A DNA stretch of 36,825 nucleotides, from positions 1-36,825 of the forward strand of contig JAGSGJ010000021.1 of assembly GCA_023955225.1 (NCBI GenBank), in the 5' to 3' direction. Both the position numbers and the translations under genes were made by a program. This DNA comes from Sulfurovum sp. (lineage in GTDB: Bacteria > Campylobacterota > Campylobacteria > Campylobacterales > Sulfurovaceae). The notes beneath the pieces were generated by a model. The model was not told the DNA's origin. It did not search any database and worked only from the letters and a program-made list of their open reading frames with translations. Position 1 is the first letter of the stretch, and every line of letters starts with the position of its first letter. This document shows, piece after piece, positions 1 through 8,322 of this stretch.

Positions 1-2263
1 CTACCACATCACCCGTCTTAGGTGTGAGTTTCATAGAGATAACCCCTTTACCTGCACGGTTCTGTTCACGGTACTCACTAGCAGTTGTACGTTTACCAAG
101 ACCTTTTTCACTCATCATAAGAAGTTCATCATTCTCATCTTCTATGGTGATTCCTCCACATACGTAGTCACCTTCTATTTTAAATTTGATCGCAGTCACA
201 CCACGTGCCACTCTACCGATCTCTCTTGCATCTTCTACTTTAAATCTGATACACAGACCTTTTTTCGTTGCTACAAAGAGCCATTTTGTATCTGGCTTAA
301 CGATCTTCGCTTCTACTAACGCATCATCTTCATCAAGGTTGATGGCTCTTACACCATTGCTTCTGATGTTTGAATACTCTGAGAGGTTTGTTCTTTTCAC
401 GATACCATTATTCGTAAAGAATACAAGTCCTTTATCCGCTTCAAAGTCAGTCGTAGGGATGATCGCCATGATCTTCTCGTCTTGCTGAAGATTAATGAGG
501 TTCACTACTGCTTTACCTTTAGCCGTACGTGATCCCTCTGGGATACGATAGACTTTGAGCCAGTAGAGTTGTCCTCTGTCTGTTACGAACATGAGCGTAT
601 CATGTGTATTTGACGTAAAGAACTTCTCGATGAAGTCATCATCATAGGTGGTTACGGCTATCTTACCTTTACCCCCACGATGTTGTTTCTCATACTGCTT
701 CACTGGTACACGTTTAATGTACCCACGGTGTGTGATAGTCACAACCATTGGCTCATTTGGAATGAGGTCTTCGATGTCTATGTCATCATAGTCATCTACG
801 ATCTCTGTACGACGTGGCGTTGTATATTTCTCACCTATCTCTACAAGCTCTTCACGGATGATCACATTGATCTTCTCTTCACTCTTTAAGATCGATTCAA
901 GTTCTGCAATAAGCGCAAGAAGTTCCGCCAATTCACTCTCAATCTTCTCGATTTGAAGACCTGTGAGACGTCCAAGTCTCATTTCTAAGATTGCTTTAGT
1001 TTGGATCTCTGAGAGTTTAAAGCGTGCCATAAGACTTTCTCTCGCCTCTACATCATCTTGAGAAGCACGGATGATCTTGATCACTTCATCGATGTTATCG
1101 ATAGCGATCTTAAGACCTTCTAAGATATGTGCTCTTGCTCTTGCTTTTTCAAGTTCAAAGATCGTTCTTCTAATTACCACTGTTTTTCTGTGTTTTAAGA
1201 AAAGGTCAAACAGTTCAAGGAGTTTAAATACTTTTGGTTCCTTGTTGGTGATCGCAAGCATGATGATACCAAACGTCACTTGCATCTGTGTAGATTTGAA
1301 AAGGTTGTTAAGGACTATCTCAGACATCGCGTCACGTTTAAGCTCGATGACCACACGGATACCATCTCTGTCTGACTCATCACGGAGCTCAGAGATACCT
1401 TCTATGTGTTTATCACGTACAAGTTGTGCGATGTTTTCAATGAGTCTAGATTTGTTTACTTGGAAAGGAAGTTCGTCTATGATAATGATCTCTTTAGCAC
1501 CTTTTTGCTCTATGTGCGTCTTCGAACGTACTTTGATACGTCCACGTCCTGTAGTATAGGCATCTGTAATACCCTTACGGCCAAAGATGATACCACCCGT
1601 TGGAAAGTCAGGACCATGAACGATCTTCATCATATCTTCAATGGTTGAGTCTGGATTATCTATACGATATATGTGTGCTTTTATAAGTTCGTCAAGTCTA
1701 TGGGGAGGAATGTTTGTAGCCATACCCACCGCAATACCGCTTGAACCGTTAAGTAACAAGTTTGGTACACGAGAAGGCATTACATCTGGTTCAGACATAG
1801 AATCGTCATAGTTGGGTACGAAATCTACAGTATCTTTATCAAGGTCACTTAAAAGCTCTTCCGATATTTTAGTCATACGTGCTTCAGTATATCGCATCGC
1901 AGCAGCGCTATCTCCATCGACCGAACCGAAGTTTCCCTGACCATCGACAAGCGGTGCCTGCATAGAAAAATCTTGTGCCATACGTACTAGCGCGTCATAC
2001 ACAGAGTTGTCACCATGTGGGTGATACTTACCGATAACATCACCGACGATACGTGCGGATTTTTTATAAGGACTTCTGTGTGCAAGATGAAGGTCATTCA
2101 TCGCATAAAGGATTCTTCTGTGTACAGGTTTTAACCCGTCTCTTGCATCTGGTAATGCCCTACCTATGATAACACTCATAGAGTAATCAAGGTAACTGGC
2201 CTTCATACTATCTTCGATTAACACTTGTCCGGTATTTCCCTGGTCTTCAAACAGATCGCTCAT
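1..2263 (-). CDS. gyrA: DNA gyrase subunit A (3' end beyond window)
   Basis: Breakage-reunion subunit of DNA gyrase, which introduces negative supercoils as A2B2 with GyrB. The minus strand reads from ATG at 2263 through 754 residues to the window edge, so roughly the last tenth is missing. Seen: N-terminal topoisomerase fold; catalytic Tyr125 in AAMRYTEAR; quinolone region HPHGDNSVYD at 81-90; C-terminal wrapping domain with a GyrA-box QHRGGKG at 527-533. The box differs from the Q(R/K)RGG(R/K)G consensus only at its second position. Position 86 (E. coli Ser83, Campylobacter Thr86) is Asn, as in Helicobacter pylori. The gene faces away from exbB; the 167 bp between them holds both promoters. 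I am sure of the family; GyrA rather than ParC is supported by the GyrA-box. Confidence 0.97.
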   Translation of the reverse strand, partial: MSDLFEDQGNTGQVLIEDSMKASYLDYSMSVIIGRALPDARDGLKPVHRRILYAMNDLHLAHRSPYKKSARIVGDVIGKYHPHGDNSVYDALVRMAQDFSMQAPLVDGQGNFGSVDGDSAAAMRYTEARMTKISEELLSDLDKDTVDFVPNYDDSMSEPDVMPSRVPNLLLNGSSGIAVGMATNIPPHRLDELIKAHIYRIDNPDSTIEDMMKIVHGPDFPTGGIIFGRKGITDAYTTGRGRIKVRSKTHIEQKGAKEIIIIDELPFQVNKSRLIENIAQLVRDKHIEGISELRDESDRDGIRVVIELKRDAMSEIVLNNLFKSTQMQVTFGIIMLAITNKEPKVFKLLELFDLFLKHRKTVVIRRTIFELEKARARAHILEGLKIAIDNIDEVIKIIRASQDDVEARESLMARFKLSEIQTKAILEMRLGRLTGLQIEKIESELAELLALIAELESILKSEEKINVIIREELVEIGEKYTTPRRTEIVDDYDDIDIEDLIPNEPMVVTITHRGYIKRVPVKQYEKQHRGGKGKIAVTTYDDDFIEKFFTSNTHDTLMFVTDRGQLYWLKVYRIPEGSRTAKGKAVVNLINLQQDEKIMAIIPTTDFEADKGLVFFTNNGIVKRTNLSEYSNIRSNGVRAINLDEDDALVEAKIVKPDTKWLFVATKKGLCIRFKVEDAREIGRVARGVTAIKFKIEGDYVCGGITIEDENDELLMMSEKGLGKRTTASEYREQNRAGKGVISMKLTPKTGDVV

Positions 2264-2334
2264 GCATTTCCTTAATGTGTAAAAATTGTATTGATTGTAT
2301 CTAACATCGGCTTAAATAAAAAGGCTAAAAAGCG

Positions 2335-2400
2335 CTTAAAATGGACGCTAGGTATCTTAAAATGGATTTAACATAGATTTAACACTATATTCTATATAAT
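2335..2400 (+). promoter_or_regulatory. exbBD promoter with phased direct repeats
   Basis: A perfect -10 hexamer TATAAT lies at 2395-2400, 30 bp before the exbB start. Just upstream are two pairs of direct repeats: CTTAAAATGGA at 2335-2345 and 2356-2366 (21-bp period), and GATTTAACA at 2365-2373 and 2376-2384 (11-bp period). Both periods are whole helical turns, so the copies face the same side of the DNA, as in a multi-site operator. ExbBD systems are often iron-regulated, but no classical Fur box is visible. Repeats and -10 are seen; regulation is inferred. Confidence 0.5.
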
Positions 2401-2430
2401 GCAGACTAAATTATAATATGAGGAAAAATA

Positions 2431-2868
2431 GTGCCAATTGAACAACTAAAAGATATCGTAGATTATGGAGTCATAGGATTACTCTTTTTCTTGAGTTTTA
2501 TTACCTTTGCATACGCTATAGAGAGAGTACTTTTTTACCGTGCAGTAAGACTAGAAGACTATAAACATAAACTAGCACTTGAACTTGATCTTTCTAAACG
2601 TCTTGCAACCATCGCATCTATAGGTTCAAATGCACCTTATATAGGATTGCTTGGTACTGTACTTGCTATTATCCTTACCTTTTACATTATAGGTGACCAG
2701 CAAGATACTATAGACCCAGGTGAGATCATGAAACACTTGGCACTTGCACTCAAAGCCACAGCAGCGGGTCTGGTAGTAGCGATCCCGGCAACTGTACTTT
2801 ACAATGCCCTGCTTACTAGAGTAGATACGCTTATGGTAAAATGGGAAATCCTTCAGGATGAAAAGTAA
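2431..2868 (+). CDS. exbB: ExbB-type proton channel subunit (MotA/TolQ/ExbB family)
   Basis: Inner-membrane proton-channel subunit that, with ExbD, powers TonB-dependent outer-membrane uptake. The 145 residues show three hydrophobic segments at about 12-36, 62-88 and 106-130. The family motif region APYIGLLGTVLAIILTF sits in the second and the Ala/Gly-rich LALKATAAGLVVAIPATVLYN in the third. At 145 residues it is the short ExbB form common in Helicobacter and relatives. The start is GTG at 2431 with GAGG seven bases before it; no ATG fits. exbD follows after 2 bp. No tonB gene or TonB-dependent receptor lies in the window, so a TolQ-like role in envelope integrity cannot be excluded, though length and pairing favour ExbB. 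Confidence 0.88.
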   Translation: MPIEQLKDIVDYGVIGLLFFLSFITFAYAIERVLFYRAVRLEDYKHKLALELDLSKRLATIASIGSNAPYIGLLGTVLAIILTFYIIGDQQDTIDPGEIMKHLALALKATAAGLVVAIPATVLYNALLTRVDTLMVKWEILQDEK

Positions 2869-2870
2869 GT

Positions 2871-3248
2871 ATGAGACGCGAACGCTTTGACAAGATGAAT
2901 GTCGTGCCATTCATCGATATTGTTCTAGTGCTGCTGGTTATCATACTGGCCACTTCAACCTTTGTAAAAAACCAGACGATCAATGTAGACCTTCCAACTG
3001 CCAGTTCTAAAAAAAGTGAAGAGAAGAAAAATATTCAAATTGCAGTTGATAAAGAAGGTGTATACTCTTATGAAAGAGAAGTATTGACGCTTGACCTCAT
3101 CAAAGAAAAGCTGATGAAGCTTGACCCTAAAAAAGATCTTATTTCACTGCGTATGGATAAAAGCAGTGAATTTCAGTATTTTGTAGACATTATAGATATT
3201 CTTAAAACCAAAGGGTTTGAGAATATTTCGATTATTACCAAGAAGTAA
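2871..3248 (+). CDS. exbD: ExbD-type biopolymer transport protein
   Basis: Partner of ExbB; its single transmembrane helix carries the proton-relaying Asp. The 125 residues begin with a short cytoplasmic segment, then MNVVPFIDIVLVLLVII, where Asp16 matches the essential Asp25 of E. coli ExbD and Asp23 of TolR. After the membrane helix (about 10-30) comes a Lys/Asp-rich periplasmic domain ending near 125. It begins 2 bp after exbB stops, so the two are cotranscribed and probably translationally coupled. Nothing else in the operon follows: 436 bp without a gene comes next. The family is certain; ExbD versus TolR is decided only by the short ExbB partner. Confidence 0.88.
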   Translation: MRRERFDKMNVVPFIDIVLVLLVIILATSTFVKNQTINVDLPTASSKKSEEKKNIQIAVDKEGVYSYEREVLTLDLIKEKLMKLDPKKDLISLRMDKSSEFQYFVDIIDILKTKGFENISIITKK

Positions 3249-3261
3249 TACATATTCCGTC

Positions 3262-3310
3262 ATTCTCTGGCTTTGCACCACAAGGGTATTTCCTATGGGC
3301 ACCAGGGAAT
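3262..3310 (+). terminator. Possible structured 3' region after exbD
   Basis: ATTCTCTGG at 3262-3270 is an 8-of-9 inverted match to CCAGGGAAT at 3302-3310. Shorter complementary blocks (TGC..GCA, AAGG..CCT) lie inside, so the RNA could fold into one long imperfect stem about 14 bp after the exbD stop. No clean U-run follows, so this is a weak terminator call. Confidence 0.3.
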
Positions 3311-3398
3311 CTAAAACTTAATTAATATTTCACCTCTTCTATGTTAACAAAACTTCCAATTATTTTAACCGTGGTGGTGTTTCTCTCATCATTTTTTT

Positions 3399-3624
3399 AG
3401 AAAAAACGAAGCAAAAAAGCGTCATGGGTCTCGAATCGCTTCGCTTTCAAGGGCGTTCGCCATGACAAAGCACGCATTGCGTGATTAATAGTAAGAACCT
3501 AAGTATCGCTTGCGATACCTTTCATCAATCATACGAAGTATGCTCCTGACACTACGAACACCCTTGAAAGCGCAGCGACTTGAGAGTAGTGTCGACTTTT
3601 ATTTTACTTTTCTAGAAAAGTAAA
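3399..3624. repeat. Nested inverted-repeat (MITE/REP-like) element
   Basis: This fills most of the 436-bp gap between exbD and the thioredoxin gene. Arms at 3429-3459 and 3555-3585 match in 27 of 31 positions when one is reversed, and weaker complementarity continues outward to about 3399 and 3616. Small perfect hairpins lie between and beyond the arms: CACGCA-T-TGCGTG (3471-3483), GTATCGC-TT-GCGATAC (3503-3518), CATAC-GAA-GTATG (3530-3542) and GACACTAC/GTAGTGTC (3548-3555 with 3586-3593). The outer right end carries a 22-bp perfect palindrome at 3603-3624 centred on CTAG. No ORF or transposase is present. It could be a non-autonomous mobile element or a bidirectional structured terminator between converging transcripts. 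The sequence symmetry is seen; the element's nature is inferred. Confidence 0.6.
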
Positions 3625-3684
3625 GAGAAAAACAACGCCACAGTCAGAACTAAAGGAACTCCCAATAAAATAAACAAAAAGAAT

Positions 3685-4005
3685 CTATTGTTCCGTCATC
3701 ATTCCGTAAGGACGTTTCAGTTTCTCCGTTAACTGGTGTAAACTCACAGAACGTCCTTCTCTGGCAAACTCACGACCATCCATAAAGACGATCATTGTAG
3801 GTACAGAAAAGACTTGAAAATGAGCTGAGATCTGTGGGTTTTCATGTGCATCAAGGTATATCTGTTTAAGCTGAGAAAAGTTTGCATCAAACACTTCTTT
3901 AAACTTAGGTCTAAGTGCATGACATACATTACACTTCTCTCCAGAGAAATAAAGTAAAACCCCTACTTCGGTTTTTATGGTGTTTTCTAGTTCTTCTAGT
4001 GTCAT
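3685..4005 (-). CDS. Small thioredoxin-family protein
   Basis: A 106-residue cytoplasmic thioredoxin fold without signal peptide. Seen: redox motif C25-N-V-C28 in GEKCNVCHALRPKF, cis-proline in SVPT (Pro69), and FMDGREF before the last strand. The active site CNVC differs from the CGPC of standard thioredoxin, so this is likely a specialised disulfide reductase rather than the general one. The start ATG has AAGGAC upstream. It lies 34 bp behind selO on the same strand, so the two are probably cotranscribed. SelO of E. coli is controlled by an intramolecular disulfide, so a dedicated reductant is an attractive but unproven role. The family is sure; the substrate is unknown. Confidence 0.85.
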   Translation of the reverse strand: MTLEELENTIKTEVGVLLYFSGEKCNVCHALRPKFKEVFDANFSQLKQIYLDAHENPQISAHFQVFSVPTMIVFMDGREFAREGRSVSLHQLTEKLKRPYGMMTEQ

Positions 4006-4039
4006 GTCTTGTCCTTGATGATTTTTAGAATTATAACGC

Positions 4040-5476
4040 TTAGGAGCTACAACTCAGCTTCTGATTTTTAAATTCATCCGGTGTCGCACCTGACCATCTT
4101 TCATGCGCTTCATGTTCAGCATACGGATCTTTAGCAATTTCAAATAAATCATCTACTACAGTAAAATCCCCCTCTTCTGCTGCATCTATGGCTTCCTGGA
4201 GCATGTAGTTTTTGAGTACAAACTTTGGATTTGTCTGTAACATAGCATTGTGTCTTTCTTCTGTAGTAGAACTGTTCTCTTTGAGTCTTTCATCATAACT
4301 GTCTAACCAGTCATTCATCGGTTTGTGGTAGAGACCCAATTTAAGTAGTGCTGTTCTGTCGCCATCATAACGACTGAGGGTTCTGAAAAAGAGTGTATAG
4401 TCTATGTTGAGTCCCTGCATCATACCTAACAAATGTTTGAACAGATCCAGATCACTGTCTTGCAGTTTGTCCAAACCTATCTTTTTACCCATAAGGTACA
4501 GGTAACGCTCTGTATAAAGTTTTGCATAGTGCGCAAGACTTTTTTCCAGTTTTTCTATGTTGACCATTGGTGCTAAAGCATGCATCAGCGCCTGCAGGTT
4601 CCACTCTCCTATGTTGGGCTGGTTTCCAAAGCTGTAACGTCCACCTTGGTCTGTGTGGTTACAGATGTACTTAAAATCATAATCATCCAAAAAAGCATAA
4701 GGACCATAGTCTATAGTAAGCCCCGCTATGGACATATTATCTGTGTTCATAACGCCGTGGTTAAATCCTACCGCTTGCCAATTTGCCATAAGAATGGCTG
4801 TTTTAGCTACAACTTCTGTAAAAAAATGAAGATATTTGTTTGGTTCATCTATCAAGTGCGGATAACTCTCTGCGATAGCATAATCTGTCAATACTTCTAA
4901 CTCTTCATACCTCTTTTTATGTGCAAAGTACTCAAAGGTACCAAAACGTATCCATGAAGGAGAGACACGAAGTACAATGGCTCCGGTTTCCCACGCTTCT
5001 CTGAAGACTTTGTGTTCTGAACCTATGAGTGCCAGAGCTCTTGTACCTTCTATATCAAGTCCATGCATCGCTTCGCTCATAAGGTACTCACGAATGGAAG
5101 AGCGAAGTACAGCACGACCGTCTCCTGAACGAGAATAACGTGTCTGACCTGCCCCTTTAAGCTGTAGGTGCAGATCAGTGATCGTTCCTATGTTAATGGC
5201 TCTTCCATCACCAAGACGCGGAACAAAATGTCCAAACTGATGTCCTGCATAACACATTGCAAAAGGGTCAGATCCTTTAAGTTCCAAGGCACCATTGACA
5301 AACTCTACAAAAGCATCACTGTAAAGTTCTTCAATATCTATATCCAATAGCTTTGCCACTTCTACATTGGCATGGATCAGAAAAACATTCTCCAGTGGTG
5401 TAGGCTTTACTCTTGTATAACACTCTTGGGGTAATTCCAAATAGGGATTGGTCAGTTTTATTTCATTTAGTTTCAT
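4040..5476 (-). CDS. selO: Protein adenylyltransferase SelO (YdiU family)
   Basis: SelO is a pseudokinase-fold enzyme that transfers AMP from ATP to Ser/Thr/Tyr of redox-related proteins. The 478 residues equal the length of E. coli YdiU. Seen: GDGRAINIG (89-97), the nucleotide-site lysine in QLKGAGQTRYSRSGDGRA (Lys107), the metal and catalytic region NTDNMS (244-249) and DYG (Asp257). Cys272 lies in ICNHTD, and the C-terminus is LSCSS with Cys476. Cys272 and Cys476 match the disulfide pair known in E. coli SelO, and Cys476 occupies the selenocysteine position of the animal enzyme. The gene is divergent from yebC across 84 bp and is followed by the thioredoxin gene. The call is secure; targets cannot be read from sequence. 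Confidence 0.95.
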   Translation of the reverse strand: MKLNEIKLTNPYLELPQECYTRVKPTPLENVFLIHANVEVAKLLDIDIEELYSDAFVEFVNGALELKGSDPFAMCYAGHQFGHFVPRLGDGRAINIGTITDLHLQLKGAGQTRYSRSGDGRAVLRSSIREYLMSEAMHGLDIEGTRALALIGSEHKVFREAWETGAIVLRVSPSWIRFGTFEYFAHKKRYEELEVLTDYAIAESYPHLIDEPNKYLHFFTEVVAKTAILMANWQAVGFNHGVMNTDNMSIAGLTIDYGPYAFLDDYDFKYICNHTDQGGRYSFGNQPNIGEWNLQALMHALAPMVNIEKLEKSLAHYAKLYTERYLYLMGKKIGLDKLQDSDLDLFKHLLGMMQGLNIDYTLFFRTLSRYDGDRTALLKLGLYHKPMNDWLDSYDERLKENSSTTEERHNAMLQTNPKFVLKNYMLQEAIDAAEEGDFTVVDDLFEIAKDPYAEHEAHERWSGATPDEFKNQKLSCSS

Positions 5477-5560
5477 TCTTGCATTCTACACCGCATGGCT
5501 TTGATGCTACTTAAGCCAAATAGGAGTATAATCATACAATTAATTTGTAAGGAATCACTA

Positions 5561-6298
5561 ATGGGTAGAGCGTTCGAATACCGTAAAGCATCGAAAATGA
5601 AAAGATGGGGAACCATGTCAAGAGTTTTCCCTAAATTAGGGAAGGTCATCACAATGGCAGCCAAAGATGGCGGTCAAGACCCTGACATGAACCCTAAACT
5701 TCGTACAGCCATCATCAATGCTAAAGCCCAAAATATGCCTAAAGACAACATCGATGCAGCCATCAAAAGAGCTTCGGCTAAAGATCTTGCAGACATTAAA
5801 GAAGTCTCTTTTGAAGCGAAAGCTACAAATGGCGTACTACTTTTCATCGACTGTGCTACAGACAACAACACAAGAACGGTTGCCAATGTGAAAGCTGTCC
5901 TTACACGTAACGGTGGAGAAGCCCTTAAAAATGGTTCACTTGATTTTATGTTTACTACAAAATCAGTATTTGTTTTTGAAAAAACAGAAGGTATGGACAT
6001 TGAAGAACTTGAGCTTGAGCTAATTGATTTTGGTCTTGAAGAGATAGAAGAAGATGTAGAACCACAAGAGAATGCTGATGACAAAGCGATTATTCGTATC
6101 TTTGGAGAATTCGCATCATTTGGTGAATTGACTAAAGCCTTGGAAGATCAAGGTATAGAGATAAGTAAAGCAGAGATCCAGCGCATCGCAAATACACCCA
6201 TAGAACTTACAGACGAACAACTTGAAGAAGTAGAAGTACTCATCGACAAACTTGAAGATGATGAAGATGTACAGGCTGTTTATACAAACATTGCCTAA
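5561..6298 (+). CDS. yebC: YebC/PmpR-family protein (TACO1-like)
   Basis: YebC-family proteins are described as transcription regulators and, more recently, as ribosome-associated factors helping translation through proline stretches; mitochondrial TACO1 is the relative. The 245 residues start MGRAFEYRKASKMKRWGTMS instead of the usual MAGHSKWANIKHRK, marking the second YebC subfamily. Then comes the conserved VITMAAKDGG-DPDMNPKLRTAI and KAQNMPKDNIDAAIKRA core, the central DFMFTTKSVFVF strand and an acidic C-terminal domain (LEDDEDVQAVYTNIA). I chose ATG 5561 because TAAGGA precedes it by about eight bases and MGRAFEYR begins the family there, although the frame stays open upstream to 5495. 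It reads divergently from selO. The family is sure; function in this organism is unknown. Confidence 0.93.
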   Translation: MGRAFEYRKASKMKRWGTMSRVFPKLGKVITMAAKDGGQDPDMNPKLRTAIINAKAQNMPKDNIDAAIKRASAKDLADIKEVSFEAKATNGVLLFIDCATDNNTRTVANVKAVLTRNGGEALKNGSLDFMFTTKSVFVFEKTEGMDIEELELELIDFGLEEIEEDVEPQENADDKAIIRIFGEFASFGELTKALEDQGIEISKAEIQRIANTPIELTDEQLEEVEVLIDKLEDDEDVQAVYTNIA

Positions 6299-6327
6299 TA
6301 TAATTTATTGTGTTTATTAGAAGTAAG

Positions 6328-6355
6328 AGGCATATCCTCTATTTAGGATATGCCT
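6328..6355. terminator. Hairpin between yebC and the small secreted-peptide gene
   Basis: AGGCATATCCT (6328-6338) and AGGATATGCCT (6345-6355) form a perfect 11-bp stem with a 6-base loop. It lies 30 bp past the yebC stop and 23 bp past the stop of the converging small gene, so it probably ends both transcripts. No strong T-run follows on either strand. Confidence 0.6.
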
Positions 6356-6377
6356 TAGGGAAGAATAAAATTATCTA

Positions 6378-6515
6378 TTAATAAAATGTCATCAAAAGAT
6401 GTGGTGAAGACTCATCTATATTTACGCCTGCAGTGTCAGACTCTGCCATGTGATGTGCTGATGCACTTGATGCTAAACCGATAGCTAATAGTAATATTGT
6501 TGTTAATTTTTTCAT
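6378..6515 (-). CDS. Small secreted peptide, 45 residues, unknown function
   Basis: A short minus-strand frame beginning MKKLTTILLLAIGLASSASA, a textbook Sec signal peptide: two lysines, a hydrophobic core, and an ASA cleavage site at 18-20. The predicted mature peptide is only 25 residues, opens with His-His-Met, is acidic in the middle (ESDTAGVNIDESS) and ends in LLMTFY. AAAGGA stands about six bases before the ATG. The gene sits alone between yebC (convergent, shared hairpin 6328-6355) and the ABC-F gene. I do not recognise the family. The paired histidines and acidic residues could bind a metal, but that is speculation. The signal peptide plus ribosome-binding site make a real gene likely despite its length. 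Confidence 0.7.
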   Translation of the reverse strand: MKKLTTILLLAIGLASSASAHHMAESDTAGVNIDESSPHLLMTFY

Positions 6516-6672
6516 TTGAATCCTTTCTTTTTAAAGATGAGGAAGTATAGAATAGAAGTGTGAAGTGAATGTGAAAATGAATTTTGATTTAGAGAAAAAT
6601 ATATTTATATAAGTAAGAAGATAAAAGAGATTTCATCTATATAATGAAATCTCTTAGCTATAAAACGAATGT

Positions 6673-8268
6673 TTAATGTGCGTGTTGCTCCACAAAACTT
6701 TCATAGTCACCTTTAAAGTCGATGACACTGCCATCATCTTGAATCTGTATAATTCTATTTGCAAATGCATCGATGAGTTCTCTATCGTGAGAAACACAGA
6801 TGACACCACCTTGGTAATTATACAGGGCTTCACCTAAAGCAATAATAGCTTCAAGGTCCAAGTGGTTGTTCGGTTCATCCATTACAAGGTAATTAGAATC
6901 ATCCATCATGATTTTTGAGAGCATAACACGGTGTTTTTCGCCACCTGAACAACTGTCTACTTTTTTCTTCTGTTCTTCACCGGAAAAAAGCATACGTCCA
7001 AGTGTTTTTCGAATGTCATCTATGTGCCATTTCGGATCAAATCCCTGTATCCACTGCGGTAGCTCTTCATCCCCTACAACAATGTCCGTTGTATTTTGAG
7101 GAAAATAACTCGTAGTGATGGTCTGACCCCACTTGTAAGTACCTGCATCTGCTTCAATTTCACCCATAAGGATCTTGAGCAGTGTGGTTTTACCAACACC
7201 GTTCCCACCGATGATCGCAATCTTCTCGCCTTTATCTACCTTAAAAGTGAGATTTTCAAATACTTTTTCATCATCGTAACTCTTTGAGAGCCCCTCCACT
7301 TCAAGCACTTCATTACCAATGTCTCTATGCGGCTTAAACATGATGGAAGGATCGCGTCTGCTCGAAAGTCTTATCTCCTGTACATCAAGTTTATCTAACT
7401 TCTTTTGTCTACTTGTAGCTTGTTTTGCCTTGGAGGCATTTGCAGAAAAGCGTGTGATAAACTTTTCAAGTTCTTCTTTTTCTTTCATTCCTTTAGCTCG
7501 GTCTGTTTCTGCTTGTTTAGCTATGAGGTTTGCAGCAATGTACCATTCGTCATAGTTTCCTGAAAACTCACGTATATTTTGAAAGTCAAGATCAAGGATG
7601 TGTGTAACTACACCGTTAATAAAGTGTCTGTCGTGAGAGATGACAAGTAGTGTACCTTCATGACGTTTCAATTCATTTTCCAACCATGAGATAGTCTCCA
7701 TGTCAAGGTTGTTCGTAGGCTCATCAAGCAAAAGTACATCTGGCTTCAAAAACAGCACTTGAGCAAGTAGGATCTTAAATTTATCTCCCCCTGTAAGTGA
7801 AGACATAAGATCTCCATGCTGAGAAGTGGGAAAACCTAGAGAAGTTAAAAGTTTTTCTATTTTGACATCTGATTCATACGTAGGGTCTTCATCTGCACAG
7901 ATCATCTCAAGCTCACCTAGACGGTTGTTCACTTCGTCACTCTCAAAGTCACCTTCCATATAAAGCTTTTCTTTCTCTTTTTGTGCATCATATAGTTTTT
8001 TATTACCATACAGTACCGCATCTGTAAGTGTATACTCTTCAAAGGCATACTGGTTTTGACTTAGCATCCCGAGTTTAAGTCCTGGTTGAAGTTGTACTTC
8101 ACCATCACTTTGTTCCAACTCGCCTGCAAGTATCTTCATAAATGTAGATTTTCCTGCACCATTTGCACCTATGAGTCCATAGCGTTTTCCTACATCTAAA
8201 GTCATGTTAATCTTGTCGAAAAGAACTCTCTTTCCATAACGTTGTGTTAAATTTACTGTACTAAGCAA
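6673..8268 (-). CDS. ybiT: ABC-F family ATPase, YbiT-like
   Basis: Soluble twin-ATPase protein of the ABC-F class, which acts on ribosomes rather than membranes. The 531 residues match E. coli YbiT (530) in length and in many segments. Seen: first Walker A GANGAGKST (34-42), signature LTGGDKFKILLAQ, Walker B LLLDEPTNNLD, then the linker with FITRFSANASKAKQATSRQ. The second Walker A is GGNGVGKTT (Lys360), with signature SGGEKHRVMLSK and Walker B YLVMDEPNNHLD (Asn where most have Thr). There is no transmembrane partner. The start is TTG at 8268 with AGGA seven bases upstream; no ATG fits the start of the family. Role: probably relief of ribosome stalling; resistance to a ribosome-targeting drug is possible but not indicated. 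Confidence 0.93.
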   Translation of the reverse strand: MLSTVNLTQRYGKRVLFDKINMTLDVGKRYGLIGANGAGKSTFMKILAGELEQSDGEVQLQPGLKLGMLSQNQYAFEEYTLTDAVLYGNKKLYDAQKEKEKLYMEGDFESDEVNNRLGELEMICADEDPTYESDVKIEKLLTSLGFPTSQHGDLMSSLTGGDKFKILLAQVLFLKPDVLLLDEPTNNLDMETISWLENELKRHEGTLLVISHDRHFINGVVTHILDLDFQNIREFSGNYDEWYIAANLIAKQAETDRAKGMKEKEELEKFITRFSANASKAKQATSRQKKLDKLDVQEIRLSSRRDPSIMFKPHRDIGNEVLEVEGLSKSYDDEKVFENLTFKVDKGEKIAIIGGNGVGKTTLLKILMGEIEADAGTYKWGQTITTSYFPQNTTDIVVGDEELPQWIQGFDPKWHIDDIRKTLGRMLFSGEEQKKKVDSCSGGEKHRVMLSKIMMDDSNYLVMDEPNNHLDLEAIIALGEALYNYQGGVICVSHDRELIDAFANRIIQIQDDGSVIDFKGDYESFVEQHAH

Positions 8269-8322
8269 GTGTAATCCTTGTATATATAATTAATGGGATT
8301 TTAGCATAATGTGCTGAAAGTG

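Noticed and set aside
3482..3488. Extra TGATTAA half-site after exbD
   Set aside because: Single 7-base half-sites are expected by chance in AT-rich DNA; no second half or promoter at the right distance.
3399..3624. CRISPR array
   Set aside because: The repeats are inverted and nested, not regularly spaced direct repeats, and no cas gene is present.
5495..5560. Longer yebC start giving 22 more residues
   Set aside because: No ribosome-binding site there, and the family begins at MGRAFEYR, which has TAAGGA in front.
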